A stretch of 7,312 nucleotides of DNA from Chlamydiia bacterium. Its GTDB lineage: Bacteria; Chlamydiota; Chlamydiia; Chlamydiales; SM23-39. Shown here one piece after another: positions 1 to 6,330 of this stretch (positions are counted from its first letter, which is position 1; every line of letters begins with the position of its first letter). The notes below the pieces were generated by a model. It saw only the letters and a list, made by a program, of their open reading frames with translations, had not been told where the DNA came from and did not search any database. The translations under genes were made by a program, and so were the position numbers. The stretch is from positions 1 to 7,312 of the forward strand of contig JACQAR010000111.1 of NCBI GenBank assembly GCA_016194825.1, read 5' to 3'.

Positions 1-114
1 AAGGATTTGTGTTCAGATTTTCCTGTCTAGCAAAGCGCGGAGCGCGAGGACAACTTGCATCAAGTTGTTGAGCGCGAGCGCAAAGCTAGGCGGGAAAAGA
101 TGAACCAAAGCCTT
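1..114. repeat. Long imperfect inverted repeat (palindromic element), left end at or beyond window edge
   Basis: The two halves are near reverse complements. Outer arms: AAGG-A-TTTG (1-9) against 106-114; 11-31 against 85-105, with 17 of 21 positions complementary and two more forming G-U pairs in plus-strand RNA. Next, an AAA/AAA internal loop (32-34, 82-84), GCGC (35-38) against GCGC (78-81), a loosely matched GC-rich stretch, and a perfect 8-bp inner stem ACAACTTG (50-57) with CAAGTTGT (61-68) around the 3-nt loop CAT. Because pairing is still present at position 1, the element may continue outside the window. On the plus strand the structure is followed by CTGAAAATTTTT (115-126), so it could end a rightward transcript coming from the left; it could equally be a dispersed MITE-like or REP-like repeat. 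It contains no ORF and does not look like a tRNA. Confidence 0.75.
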
Positions 115-153
115 CTGAAAATTTTTAAGTCGAGGTACTAGTCTTTGGATTTT
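79..153 (-). other. 3' end of the repeat-protein gene and downstream sequence without recognisable terminator
   Basis: The repeat-protein gene ends with TAG at 140-138. Downstream on the minus strand comes an A/T stretch (around 129-116, containing AAAATTTT) and then the right arm of the inverted repeat. There is no GC-rich hairpin followed by a T-run on this strand within the window, so the operon end is not settled from the sequence seen. Confidence 0.4.
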
Positions 154-2681
154 TGCGCTGTCATTTTGCCATCACGACTGTACTTTTTCTTAACCCCTTC
201 GGGTTGATCGTAGGCAAATGTCTGCTCGATATAAGGGCTGCCATCGTCGTAGTATTTTTTGAACATCCCATGGCGCAATCCCTCCCGGTACTCGGCCTCG
301 AAAGTCAAAATGCCATTTGCATTCCAACTCTGGGAGAGACCTTCGAGAAGATCGTTTTTATATTTAAAAATGGAGGCGAGTTTCCCATTTTCATGCCAGG
401 TTTTCTCTTCTCCATCTCGCAGATCGCCAATATAGTTCGTCTCTCTCCATTTTTCTCCCTTGGGGAAATATTGAACGAAAGACCCTTCCTTTTTATCCCG
501 TTTAAAAGAAACACTCGCCATGAGCTTACCATTAGGATGATAGAAAGAGGCGATTCCCTCTTTCTCCCCAGCCACATAAGGAGTCTGACTCACTTTGTTG
601 CCCTGCTCATTATATTCAGTTGCAAAACCCTGAAGGCGATCGTTCGCATAATTCGCCTCAAAAGCCAATACTTTTTCCCCTTTTTCATTTGGGGGGTAAA
701 AGATTTGGTGGATGCCTTCTTTTAAATTGTTCTTGTAATGGTAGACGATCTCTTTTCCATCTTGTGCGAGCTGATAGAAGGGCCCTTCTAATTTTCCATC
801 GACATAGAAACCTTCTTCGAGCAGAACTCCCTCTGGATTCCAGGCCTGTTTTTTACCCTGGATCTTTCCATGCTCATAGCAGACATAGGTTTGGATTTTC
901 CCGTCAGGATAAAAGACTTTTTGTTCTCCATCAAAATTCCCCTCTGCATCGTAGCGGAATTGATGTGCGATGCGGCCATTTCCCTCTTCTTTGCTGAAAT
1001 AGGCGATATGTTCACCCACTGGTTTCCCATTATGGTAGTGTTGGATGGTCTGAGGGCTTCCATCGCGGTGCCAAGAGAGAGAATCTCCCTCGATCAGGTT
1101 GTTTTTGTAATGAACAAGTCTCTCTTTTTTGCCATCGGCATAAAAGGCCTCTTCTTTTCCTTCGCGCTTTCCATTGACAAAGTGGACCCGATGTCGCAAT
1201 TGCTCTTTTTCCCACCACAGAAGCACCGTTCCCTGGGGCTGATCATCGATGTAAGAAGCTTCTACCGATAGATCACCCTTCTCATTCCATTCCCGATGCC
1301 AGCCATGTTTCAATCCGTTGACATATTCGGCTCGGGCTTTCAGCTGCCCATTTTCATGCCACTCTGTTTGGATCCCGTCGATCCGATCCCTTTTAAAGAA
1401 GGCGTCTAACTTCTGTTTTCCATCCGAATACCATTCCCCCATCTGTCCATCTTTCATCCCTTCCGTAAAATGGAGGCGAGTCGCTAGAGTGCCATTCTCA
1501 TACCACTCTTCATGGACACCGTGGCGTTGCATATCTTTGTAATGAGAGAGTGTCTTGATTTGCCCCGAAGCGTAATATTCTTTTTGCTCTCCTTCGAGCT
1601 TTCCATCGACATAGTTATATTCCGCCTTAACTGTGCCGTTAGGGTACCATTCCGTGTAAGGACCTTCGAGTTTCTCATCCAGCACTGTATATTCTTTGAT
1701 TTTATGACCTGTCGCATCGTATTCGCAAATCGGCTCTAAAAGTTGGCCGTTTTTGTCATAGTGGGCAAAATAGGAAGGAGACCCATCTTTATTTTTACGC
1801 CAGTGCTTTCCGACCGCTTTTCCTGAGACATACAGCCCTTCACCGAGCAATTTCCCATCTTCTGCAAAGAACTGCTCTTTCCCCTCTCGCTTTCCATTCC
1901 GATGGGGCATACGGTACGATTCTTTTCCATTTTTATGGTAACGACAGTGAATGCCGTAGGGTTGGTTATTCCTAAAATCGGCCAGTTCCAAGACATTGCG
2001 CTCTTCATCGTAAGAAATAGAGGCCGGATTTTTGTCGTCGCCATGCAGCATCCCATCAACAAATCGTCTCTGTATCTTCAGTCCTCCATTCGGATACCAT
2101 TCGGTCAGAGTCCCATGGACTTTTCCCTCTTTGAATGGGACAAGCGCTGCCTTATTCCCTCCTTCATAGTAACGAATAAAATCTCCATCGAGCTTGTCAT
2201 GTAAGTAGCGCCCCTCTTCGAGTAGTTTCCCATTTTCCGCATAGGTTTTCGCTTCGCCTTCCACCAACCCATTGAGGTACTGCACCTCAGACTGTACATT
2301 CCCATTCGAATAAAAGGTCTTCTTTTGCCCTTGCAATTTCCCCGCAGTATAAAAAGAGACAGCCGCGACCTGCCCTTCAGCAGTGAGCTCCATTTGCACA
2401 CCATGCGGGATCATCTTTCCCTCGAAGAGCATGATATCGGTCTCTACTCGGATCTTGCCATTTTCATAAAAAACGATTTCCTTGACCGGCTGCTCTCCCC
2501 CTTCTGGAATCGGTTCGTAGAAAATGACCATTTTGGGATTGCCGAGCGGATACTGCTGCGCGATTTCAGAACGCCAATTCGGTTGTTTTTGCTTCAACAA
2601 CAAAAAAGGGTTAATGGCTCCCTGCGCAGCGAAAGAGAGGGAAGCGAGCAAGACAAAAAGAGAGGAATAAAAGTTTCTCAT
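138..2681 (-). CDS. Large exported YwqK/MORN_2-type repeat protein
   Basis: Protein of 847 residues and unknown function. It starts with a Sec-type signal peptide: MRN, a hydrophobic stretch FYSSLFVLLASLSFA, then AQG-AINP, with likely cleavage near residue 21. From about residue 66 to the end it consists of roughly 32 repeats of the type W/F-Y-x-(N/D)-G-(K/x)-L followed by (Y/F)-x-x-G-(K/L)-x-x-G, the MORN_2 pattern found in YwqK-family proteins. Examples of the core motif are WYPNGGL (195), WYPNGTV (345), WYENGTL (393), WHENGQL (441), FYPDGKI (590) and WHENGKL (762). Most units are exactly 24 residues apart. No enzymatic domain, transmembrane helix or C-terminal anchor is visible. Automated pipelines often name such proteins 'YwqK family antitoxin', but no toxin gene is present and the protein is far too long and exported, so that role is not supported. 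It lies 45 nt behind the pseudopilin gene, with no clear Shine-Dalgarno; it may be a T2SS cargo or an envelope protein. Confidence 0.88.
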   Translation of the reverse strand: MRNFYSSLFVLLASLSFAAQGAINPFLLLKQKQPNWRSEIAQQYPLGNPKMVIFYEPIPEGGEQPVKEIVFYENGKIRVETDIMLFEGKMIPHGVQMELTAEGQVAAVSFYTAGKLQGQKKTFYSNGNVQSEVQYLNGLVEGEAKTYAENGKLLEEGRYLHDKLDGDFIRYYEGGNKAALVPFKEGKVHGTLTEWYPNGGLKIQRRFVDGMLHGDDKNPASISYDEERNVLELADFRNNQPYGIHCRYHKNGKESYRMPHRNGKREGKEQFFAEDGKLLGEGLYVSGKAVGKHWRKNKDGSPSYFAHYDKNGQLLEPICEYDATGHKIKEYTVLDEKLEGPYTEWYPNGTVKAEYNYVDGKLEGEQKEYYASGQIKTLSHYKDMQRHGVHEEWYENGTLATRLHFTEGMKDGQMGEWYSDGKQKLDAFFKRDRIDGIQTEWHENGQLKARAEYVNGLKHGWHREWNEKGDLSVEASYIDDQPQGTVLLWWEKEQLRHRVHFVNGKREGKEEAFYADGKKERLVHYKNNLIEGDSLSWHRDGSPQTIQHYHNGKPVGEHIAYFSKEEGNGRIAHQFRYDAEGNFDGEQKVFYPDGKIQTYVCYEHGKIQGKKQAWNPEGVLLEEGFYVDGKLEGPFYQLAQDGKEIVYHYKNNLKEGIHQIFYPPNEKGEKVLAFEANYANDRLQGFATEYNEQGNKVSQTPYVAGEKEGIASFYHPNGKLMASVSFKRDKKEGSFVQYFPKGEKWRETNYIGDLRDGEEKTWHENGKLASIFKYKNDLLEGLSQSWNANGILTFEAEYREGLRHGMFKKYYDDGSPYIEQTFAYDQPEGVKKKYSRDGKMTAQKSKD

Positions 2682-2726
2682 AGAAACTAATGATAAATGA
2701 CGTGCCCAATATTTTTAAACAATTTC
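2682..2726 (-). other. Short intergenic gap before the repeat-protein gene
   Basis: This 45-nt A/T-rich gap is the longest between genes in the window. It holds no hairpin and no clear Shine-Dalgarno sequence. A TATCAT (2695-2690) resembles a -10 box, but no -35 box lies at proper spacing and it would leave almost no leader, so an internal promoter is possible but not shown. Confidence 0.4.
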
Positions 2727-3239
2727 TCATAAATCATGAGGATGGACAGGCCCTACTCTTTTCCCATCCAGACAGCCATCCATTTTGAACAAACGGGGAA
2801 AGTCCCATTCGGCCTTCAAATCTTTCTTGGAAAAACGCAAGTTCCCTTCCATCTCTTTCTCCACTCTGACTTCACCTGATGCGAGGAACAAGAAATGGAG
2901 CTCGTGCACTATCTTTCCATTCCATTTGAGCTCTACTGCCTGTAAAGCCAGGTTCGGCATGCTGCGGGTTTTGGTGACGCCCAGACAGCGCATGGCAAAG
3001 ACATACCCTTTTCCCTCCCTCCTGAGAACCCCTTCCCAATCGCTTTGCGTATTGACTGCAAGAAATCGCATAGCAATCAGTCGCGATTCAAACCTCTCTA
3101 AGCTGGAAGAAAACCGTTTTTTTTCTATCAAAGGCTGCAACTTCCACAAAACGAGGCTCCCCATCAAAGACAAAAGGGAAATCCCTATCAATAGCTCGAG
3201 CAGAGTGAAATATTTACTTGTGGTCTGAGGTGATTTCAA
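2727..3239 (-). CDS. Minor pseudopilin-like protein with prepilin-type N-terminal segment (start uncertain)
   Basis: Probable second pseudopilin of the T2SS, perhaps GspH/FimT-like or GspI-like. The frame contains KYFTLLELLIGISLLSLMG, a prepilin-type N-terminal helix: Phe as +1 and Glu as +5, followed by a hydrophobic stretch. The rest (about 140 residues) is a soluble domain with amphipathic helix EKKRFSSSLERFESRLIAMR and later strand-like segments, compatible with a pseudopilin head, but I cannot assign a subtype. No ATG or GTG exists upstream of the helix in this frame. The closest candidate is a TTG at 3239, giving 170 residues, a ten-residue leader and a 26-nt overlap with gspG; another TTG at 3359 would add 40 residues and overlap much further. 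No Shine-Dalgarno is seen, so coupling to gspG translation is likely. The residue before the predicted cut is Tyr, not Gly. Position suggests the counterpart of chlamydial CT568, recalled from gene order. Stop is TGA. Confidence 0.75.
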   Translation of the reverse strand: MKSPQTTSKYFTLLELLIGISLLSLMGSLVLWKLQPLIEKKRFSSSLERFESRLIAMRFLAVNTQSDWEGVLRREGKGYVFAMRCLGVTKTRSMPNLALQAVELKWNGKIVHELHFLFLASGEVRVEKEMEGNLRFSKKDLKAEWDFPRLFKMDGCLDGKRVGPVHPHDL

Positions 3240-3567
3240 AATCAGTGCCGTTTTTGATCGCTTTGATTTTATAGCGACTTCCCCAGCCGTCCAGAACGAT
3301 TTTCTTGGGATCTTTTGCCAGGCCGAGCGCTTCGAGATAATACTCTGGCCGCTCCGCAACGTCAGTAGCCGTAGGGAGCTCTCCCTTCACTTCTTCATTG
3401 AGACAAAGCATCAACAGGTCATGCAACTGCTGTTTTCCCTGTTCTGTCTTGAACTTTCTTCCCTTATCCATCGAGCCTTTCAAATTATATCCTACTACTC
3501 CGGTGATCAGAGTGATCAAGAAAATCACAATCATCACTTCTAACAGCGTCATCGTTCTTTTTTGCAT
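3214..3567 (-). CDS. gspG: Type II secretion system major pseudopilin GspG
   Basis: Main subunit of the periplasmic pseudopilus. The protein has 117 residues from the chosen ATG at 3567. A longer version starting with TTG at 3591 would overlap gspF and add eight residues, but GGAGAG (3579-3574) sits 8 nt before the ATG, and pseudopilin leaders are short, so the ATG is preferred. Residues 1-26 (MQKRTMTLLEVMIVIFLITL, then ITGVVG) are a class III (prepilin-type) signal: a short basic leader and a hydrophobic helix with Glu10, which is Glu+5 if cleavage occurs between Thr5 and Met6. The residue before the cut is Thr rather than the usual Gly. The GspG-type motif DGWGSRY lies at 93-99. The C-terminus stops about 18 residues after Tyr99, so the calcium-binding tail seen in proteobacterial GspG appears missing. 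The gene is 13 nt downstream of gspF and its 3' end overlaps the next gene. Confidence 0.9.
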   Translation of the reverse strand: MQKRTMTLLEVMIVIFLITLITGVVGYNLKGSMDKGRKFKTEQGKQQLHDLLMLCLNEEVKGELPTATDVAERPEYYLEALGLAKDPKKIVLDGWGSRYKIKAIKNGTDFEITSDHK

Positions 3568-3573
3568 AGTATT

Positions 3574-3579
3574 CTCTCC
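3574..3579 (-). promoter_or_regulatory. Shine-Dalgarno site of gspG
   Basis: The minus strand reads GGAGAG immediately after the gspF stop codon, with the GGAG core 8 nt before the ATG at 3567. It decides between this ATG and the upstream in-frame TTG at 3591, which has no such site in front of it. Confidence 0.65.
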
Positions 3580-3580
3580 A

Positions 3581-4765
3581 TCAAGTCGCAAAGCTGCTTA
3601 CATCGGTGAGTGGGAGGAGCACCGAAAGCAAGACAAACCCAACAATTGCCCCCAATAGTAACAATAAAAGGGGTTGTGCTAAAGCAGTAAAATGAGAAAA
3701 AGAGGCTTCGAGTTCCTCTTCATAGATATGCGCAATTTGCGACATCATGAAAGGGAGCCTTCCGCCTTGCTCGGCAATAGCAATCATCCGGGGGACTAAA
3801 GAGGGGATTAGGGGATGTCCTTCCAAGCCAGCGTAGAAGGGTTCTCCTTGCATCAATTTTTGTTCTGCCCCAGCGATTACCCGCTCAAGAGCTGGGTGGC
3901 GCATCACCCGACGTGCCTGCGGAAATGCCGATAAAGCGGGGACCCCTCCTTCAAGTAACGTCGCTGAAGCGCGGCAAAACCGGACAAAGGCGATCTTCGC
4001 AAAAATCGGAGAAATCCCAGGCATGCGATAGAGTTTGGCCAATACACCGTTTTTCCAGCGCGGCAAGAGATAGACTCCAAAACAGAGCGCTATACAAAGA
4101 AGGGCAAAAAGAGCCAGCCAGCCCTTCGCGCGGCAGGCAAAAGCGCTCGCAGAAAAAACAATCTGCGTGAATGGATGGAGCTCTCTTCCTTCAAACAGCT
4201 CGCGAAGAGAAGGGACGACGTAGAAGAGAAGAGCGCCTAACACAACAAAACAAAAAGTCGCAAGCAAAGCAGGGTATAAAAGAGTAGATATCATCTGTTT
4301 TCGCAGCTTTAGCTGTCTGCCGATCCATGCTGCTAGCTCTTCTAACGCTTCAGCGAGTTTTCCTGTTTTTTCTGCATTGGAAACCATAGCGATATACAAG
4401 ACATGAAAACAATCTGCATGGTGAGCCAGAGCGGAAGAAAAAGACTCGCCACTCCGGATCCGGTCCGCCAGATCGAGCAGCAAGCGATGCGGCTTTTGCT
4501 TTTGGTATTTTTCCTCTAAGGCAGATAACGATTCAAAAAGGGGAAGCCCGGCTTGTAACAGGCGGGCTAACTCACGCGTTAGATGGAGCAGTTCCGTCCG
4601 AGAAAGTCCCGTTTTGATCTGTTTTGCCGCTAGCGGCGCGATCTGAATGACCGCAATTTGACTTTGTAACAATTTCCATTTTGCTTCTGCCAAACTATCC
4701 GCATCGATAGTGCCCTCATTTTTTTTTCCTTTTTTATCTAGAGCCCAGTATTGATACAGCGCCAT
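3581..4765 (-). CDS. gspF: Type II secretion system inner-membrane platform protein GspF
   Basis: Polytopic inner-membrane protein that couples the GspE ATPase to pseudopilin assembly. It is 394 residues long, close to the usual ~400. The start MALYQYWALDKKGKKNEGTI is the typical GspF/PilC opening (xYxYxAxDxxGkxxxGxi). Two T2SSF-type cytoplasmic domains can be seen: residues ~57-160 (LTRELARLLQAGLPLFESL, then AEKTGKLAEALEELA) and ~258-360 (FCRASATLLEGGVPALSAF, then AEQGGRLPFM). Three hydrophobic segments lie at about 164-186, 215-235 and 364-386, the standard topology. An AGGAG Shine-Dalgarno sequence (4779-4775) overlaps the end of gspE, 9 nt before the ATG, and supports this start. The gene ends with TGA 13 nt before the gspG ATG. 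PilC of a type IV pilus is the alternative name; the gspD/E/G neighbours decide for GspF. Confidence 0.95.
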   Translation of the reverse strand: MALYQYWALDKKGKKNEGTIDADSLAEAKWKLLQSQIAVIQIAPLAAKQIKTGLSRTELLHLTRELARLLQAGLPLFESLSALEEKYQKQKPHRLLLDLADRIRSGESFSSALAHHADCFHVLYIAMVSNAEKTGKLAEALEELAAWIGRQLKLRKQMISTLLYPALLATFCFVVLGALLFYVVPSLRELFEGRELHPFTQIVFSASAFACRAKGWLALFALLCIALCFGVYLLPRWKNGVLAKLYRMPGISPIFAKIAFVRFCRASATLLEGGVPALSAFPQARRVMRHPALERVIAGAEQKLMQGEPFYAGLEGHPLIPSLVPRMIAIAEQGGRLPFMMSQIAHIYEEELEASFSHFTALAQPLLLLLLGAIVGFVLLSVLLPLTDVSSFAT

Positions 4766-4771
4766 AGGAAT

Positions 4772-6328
4772 CTACTCCTGCTCCATCCGAGTGACGCGCA
4801 GAAGCTCTTCACTCGTGGTCACACCGGCACGGACAAGGTCCAGTCCTTTTTCAAAAAGGCTTCGCATTCCCGTCTCAATCGCAAGCTTTCTGAGCTCCTG
4901 CGCATCAGGACTCTTTAAGATTTGTGTCTTGAGAGAGGAAAGTAGTGGCATCCATTCGTAAATGCCGCTGCGTCCCTTATACCCCGTCTCAAACCAGTGA
5001 GGACAGCCTACACCCTTATAGAATTTCAGACCGCTCTCTTTTCTCATCCCCAACTCTGCCAACTCTTCCCCAGCAGGGACATAACTGGCTTTACATTCGG
5101 GACAAATAGTCCGGACAAGCCTTTGTGCCAGCACGCCGAGGACAGACGAGGCGAGCAGGTACGGCTCAATCCCCATATCGGCCAAGCGCGTCATGGCCGA
5201 AGGGGCATCATTGGTATGCAGCGTACTGAACACAAGGTGTCCTGTCAGCGATGCTTGAATCGCAATTTCTGCCGTCTCTTTATCTCGGATTTCTCCCACC
5301 AAAATGACGTCGGGATCTTGTCTCAAGATATGGCGAAGCCCCTTTGCAAAATCGAGTTCAATCCGAGGGTTCACATTCATCTGGGAAATGCCTCCCAGCT
5401 TATATTCCACTGGATCTTCAATGGTTATGATATTGATTGAGCCATTGATCAGTTCGTGGATGGCGCTATACAGCGTTGTCGTCTTCCCGCTGCCAGTAGG
5501 ACCAGTAACCAGGATAATGCCTTCGGGCATTTGAATGACTTTGCGAAACGCAATTAACACTTCTGGATCTATTCCGATTTTATCGAGTCCAAGCTGTACA
5601 TTGCCCTTGTCCAAAATGCGAAGTACGATTCTCTCTCCATGCAAAATGGGCAGAGTACTGACGCGAAAATCGATTTCTTTTCCTCCTTGGCGCAGCTTGA
5701 TCCGTCCATCTTGCGGGAGGCGATGCTCTGCAATATCCATTTTCGCCATCACCTTAATCCGCGTCAGGAGCTGGGCTGCATATTCTCTAGGGGGGGTGTG
5801 TCGTTTTAATAACACTCCATCGATCCGATAACGGACAGAAACACCTTCTTCTACGGGCTCAAAGTGGATGTCGGAAGCTCCCTGCTGGATAGCCTCGAGC
5901 AAAATCGTATTGACCATCCGGATCACCGGATTTTGATCTCCTTGTTCTAAAAGATCGTATCCTTCTATTCCCTCTTCTTTGGAAATGGTTTTCTCTCCTT
6001 TTCCCAGATCGGAAAAAAAGCGCTTAGTCTCCTCTTCTTTTTGCTGATAACACTTTTCAATAGCGATATCGAGCGCCTCTTGAGTACAAAAAACAGGATG
6101 GATTGCTGTCTTCAATAAAAAGCGGAGTTCTTCCAATGCCTCGAGGTTGAGCGGATCACAAAGAGCCGCAACAACCCCGCTTTCCGTCTGGGTCAGCGGC
6201 AAAATCCCTTTTTGTTTGGCAAAGAGATAGGGAACTAGAGCGATTTGCTCTTGTACATGGGCGAAATGAGTAATGTCATCAAAGATGGGGACCTTGAATT
6301 TCTCTGCGAGTTCTTTCTCAGTAAGCAT
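4772..6328 (-). CDS. gspE: Type II secretion system assembly ATPase GspE
   Basis: Cytoplasmic hexameric ATPase of the GspE/PilB family that powers pseudopilus assembly. The protein has 518 residues, normal for the family. Residues 1-95 look like the N-terminal MshEN/N1E-type domain (QKGILPL, then VAALCDPLNLEALEEL). The core includes SDIHFEP (152-158), RYRIDG (166-171), RLPQDGRIKL (203-212), Walker A GPTGSGKTT (276-284, Lys282), the Asp box IEDPVEY (303-309), Walker B DVILVGEIRD (340-349, Glu346) and the His box TGHLVFSTLHTND (362-374). The usual two-CxxC zinc motif is incomplete: Cys409 and Cys412 form the first pair and Cys442 is present, but the fourth position is Trp445. The ATG lies 2 nt after the gspD stop without a visible Shine-Dalgarno sequence, so translation is probably coupled to gspD. 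The stop is TAG, 6 nt before gspF. PilB or MshE would be the alternative, but the neighbours favour GspE. Confidence 0.96.
   Translation of the reverse strand: MLTEKELAEKFKVPIFDDITHFAHVQEQIALVPYLFAKQKGILPLTQTESGVVAALCDPLNLEALEELRFLLKTAIHPVFCTQEALDIAIEKCYQQKEEETKRFFSDLGKGEKTISKEEGIEGYDLLEQGDQNPVIRMVNTILLEAIQQGASDIHFEPVEEGVSVRYRIDGVLLKRHTPPREYAAQLLTRIKVMAKMDIAEHRLPQDGRIKLRQGGKEIDFRVSTLPILHGERIVLRILDKGNVQLGLDKIGIDPEVLIAFRKVIQMPEGIILVTGPTGSGKTTTLYSAIHELINGSINIITIEDPVEYKLGGISQMNVNPRIELDFAKGLRHILRQDPDVILVGEIRDKETAEIAIQASLTGHLVFSTLHTNDAPSAMTRLADMGIEPYLLASSVLGVLAQRLVRTICPECKASYVPAGEELAELGMRKESGLKFYKGVGCPHWFETGYKGRSGIYEWMPLLSSLKTQILKSPDAQELRKLAIETGMRSLFEKGLDLVRAGVTTSEELLRVTRMEQE
4775..4779 (-). promoter_or_regulatory. 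Shine-Dalgarno site of gspF
   Basis: The minus strand reads AGGAG here, overlapping the last sense codons of gspE and ending 9 nt before the gspF ATG at 4765. It is the clearest ribosome binding site in the window and fixes the gspF start. Confidence 0.75.
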
Positions 6329-6330
6329 AT

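Noticed and set aside
27..89. tRNA or other structured RNA gene
   Set aside because: The pairing is one long hairpin, with no cloverleaf, no T-loop motif and no acceptor end.
116..129. Terminator of the repeat-protein gene in the A/T-rich AAAATTTT stretch
   Set aside because: The self-complementary core is too short and A/T only; no GC-rich stem followed by T residues is present on the minus strand.
153..725. 190-codon open frame on the plus strand opposite the repeat-protein gene
   Set aside because: It lies wholly opposite a well-supported gene, its product resembles no family, and the regular codon pattern of the repeats keeps antisense frames open. Other plus-strand frames across the window are rejected for the same reason.
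138..2681. CRISPR or simple tandem DNA repeats suggested by the 72-nt period
   Set aside because: The period comes from 24-residue protein repeats; the units differ strongly at DNA level and the frame is open through all of them.
138..2681. Toxin-antitoxin antitoxin (YwqK) role
   Set aside because: YwqK-like repeats alone do not show antitoxin function; there is no adjacent toxin gene, and the protein is exported and very long.
2690..2723. Possible promoter before the repeat-protein gene (TTGTTT and TATCAT)
   Set aside because: The spacing of 21 nt between the two hexamers is too long, and the -10 candidate would leave almost no leader before the ATG.
3240..3359. Longer second pseudopilin beginning at TTG 3359
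   Set aside because: The added 40 residues overlap gspG deeply, look like an out-of-frame reading of it, and would make the prepilin leader about 50 residues.
3568..3591. Longer gspG beginning at TTG 3591
   Set aside because: It would overlap gspF, has no Shine-Dalgarno in front, and makes the pseudopilin leader unusually long; the ATG at 3567 has a good site 8 nt upstream.
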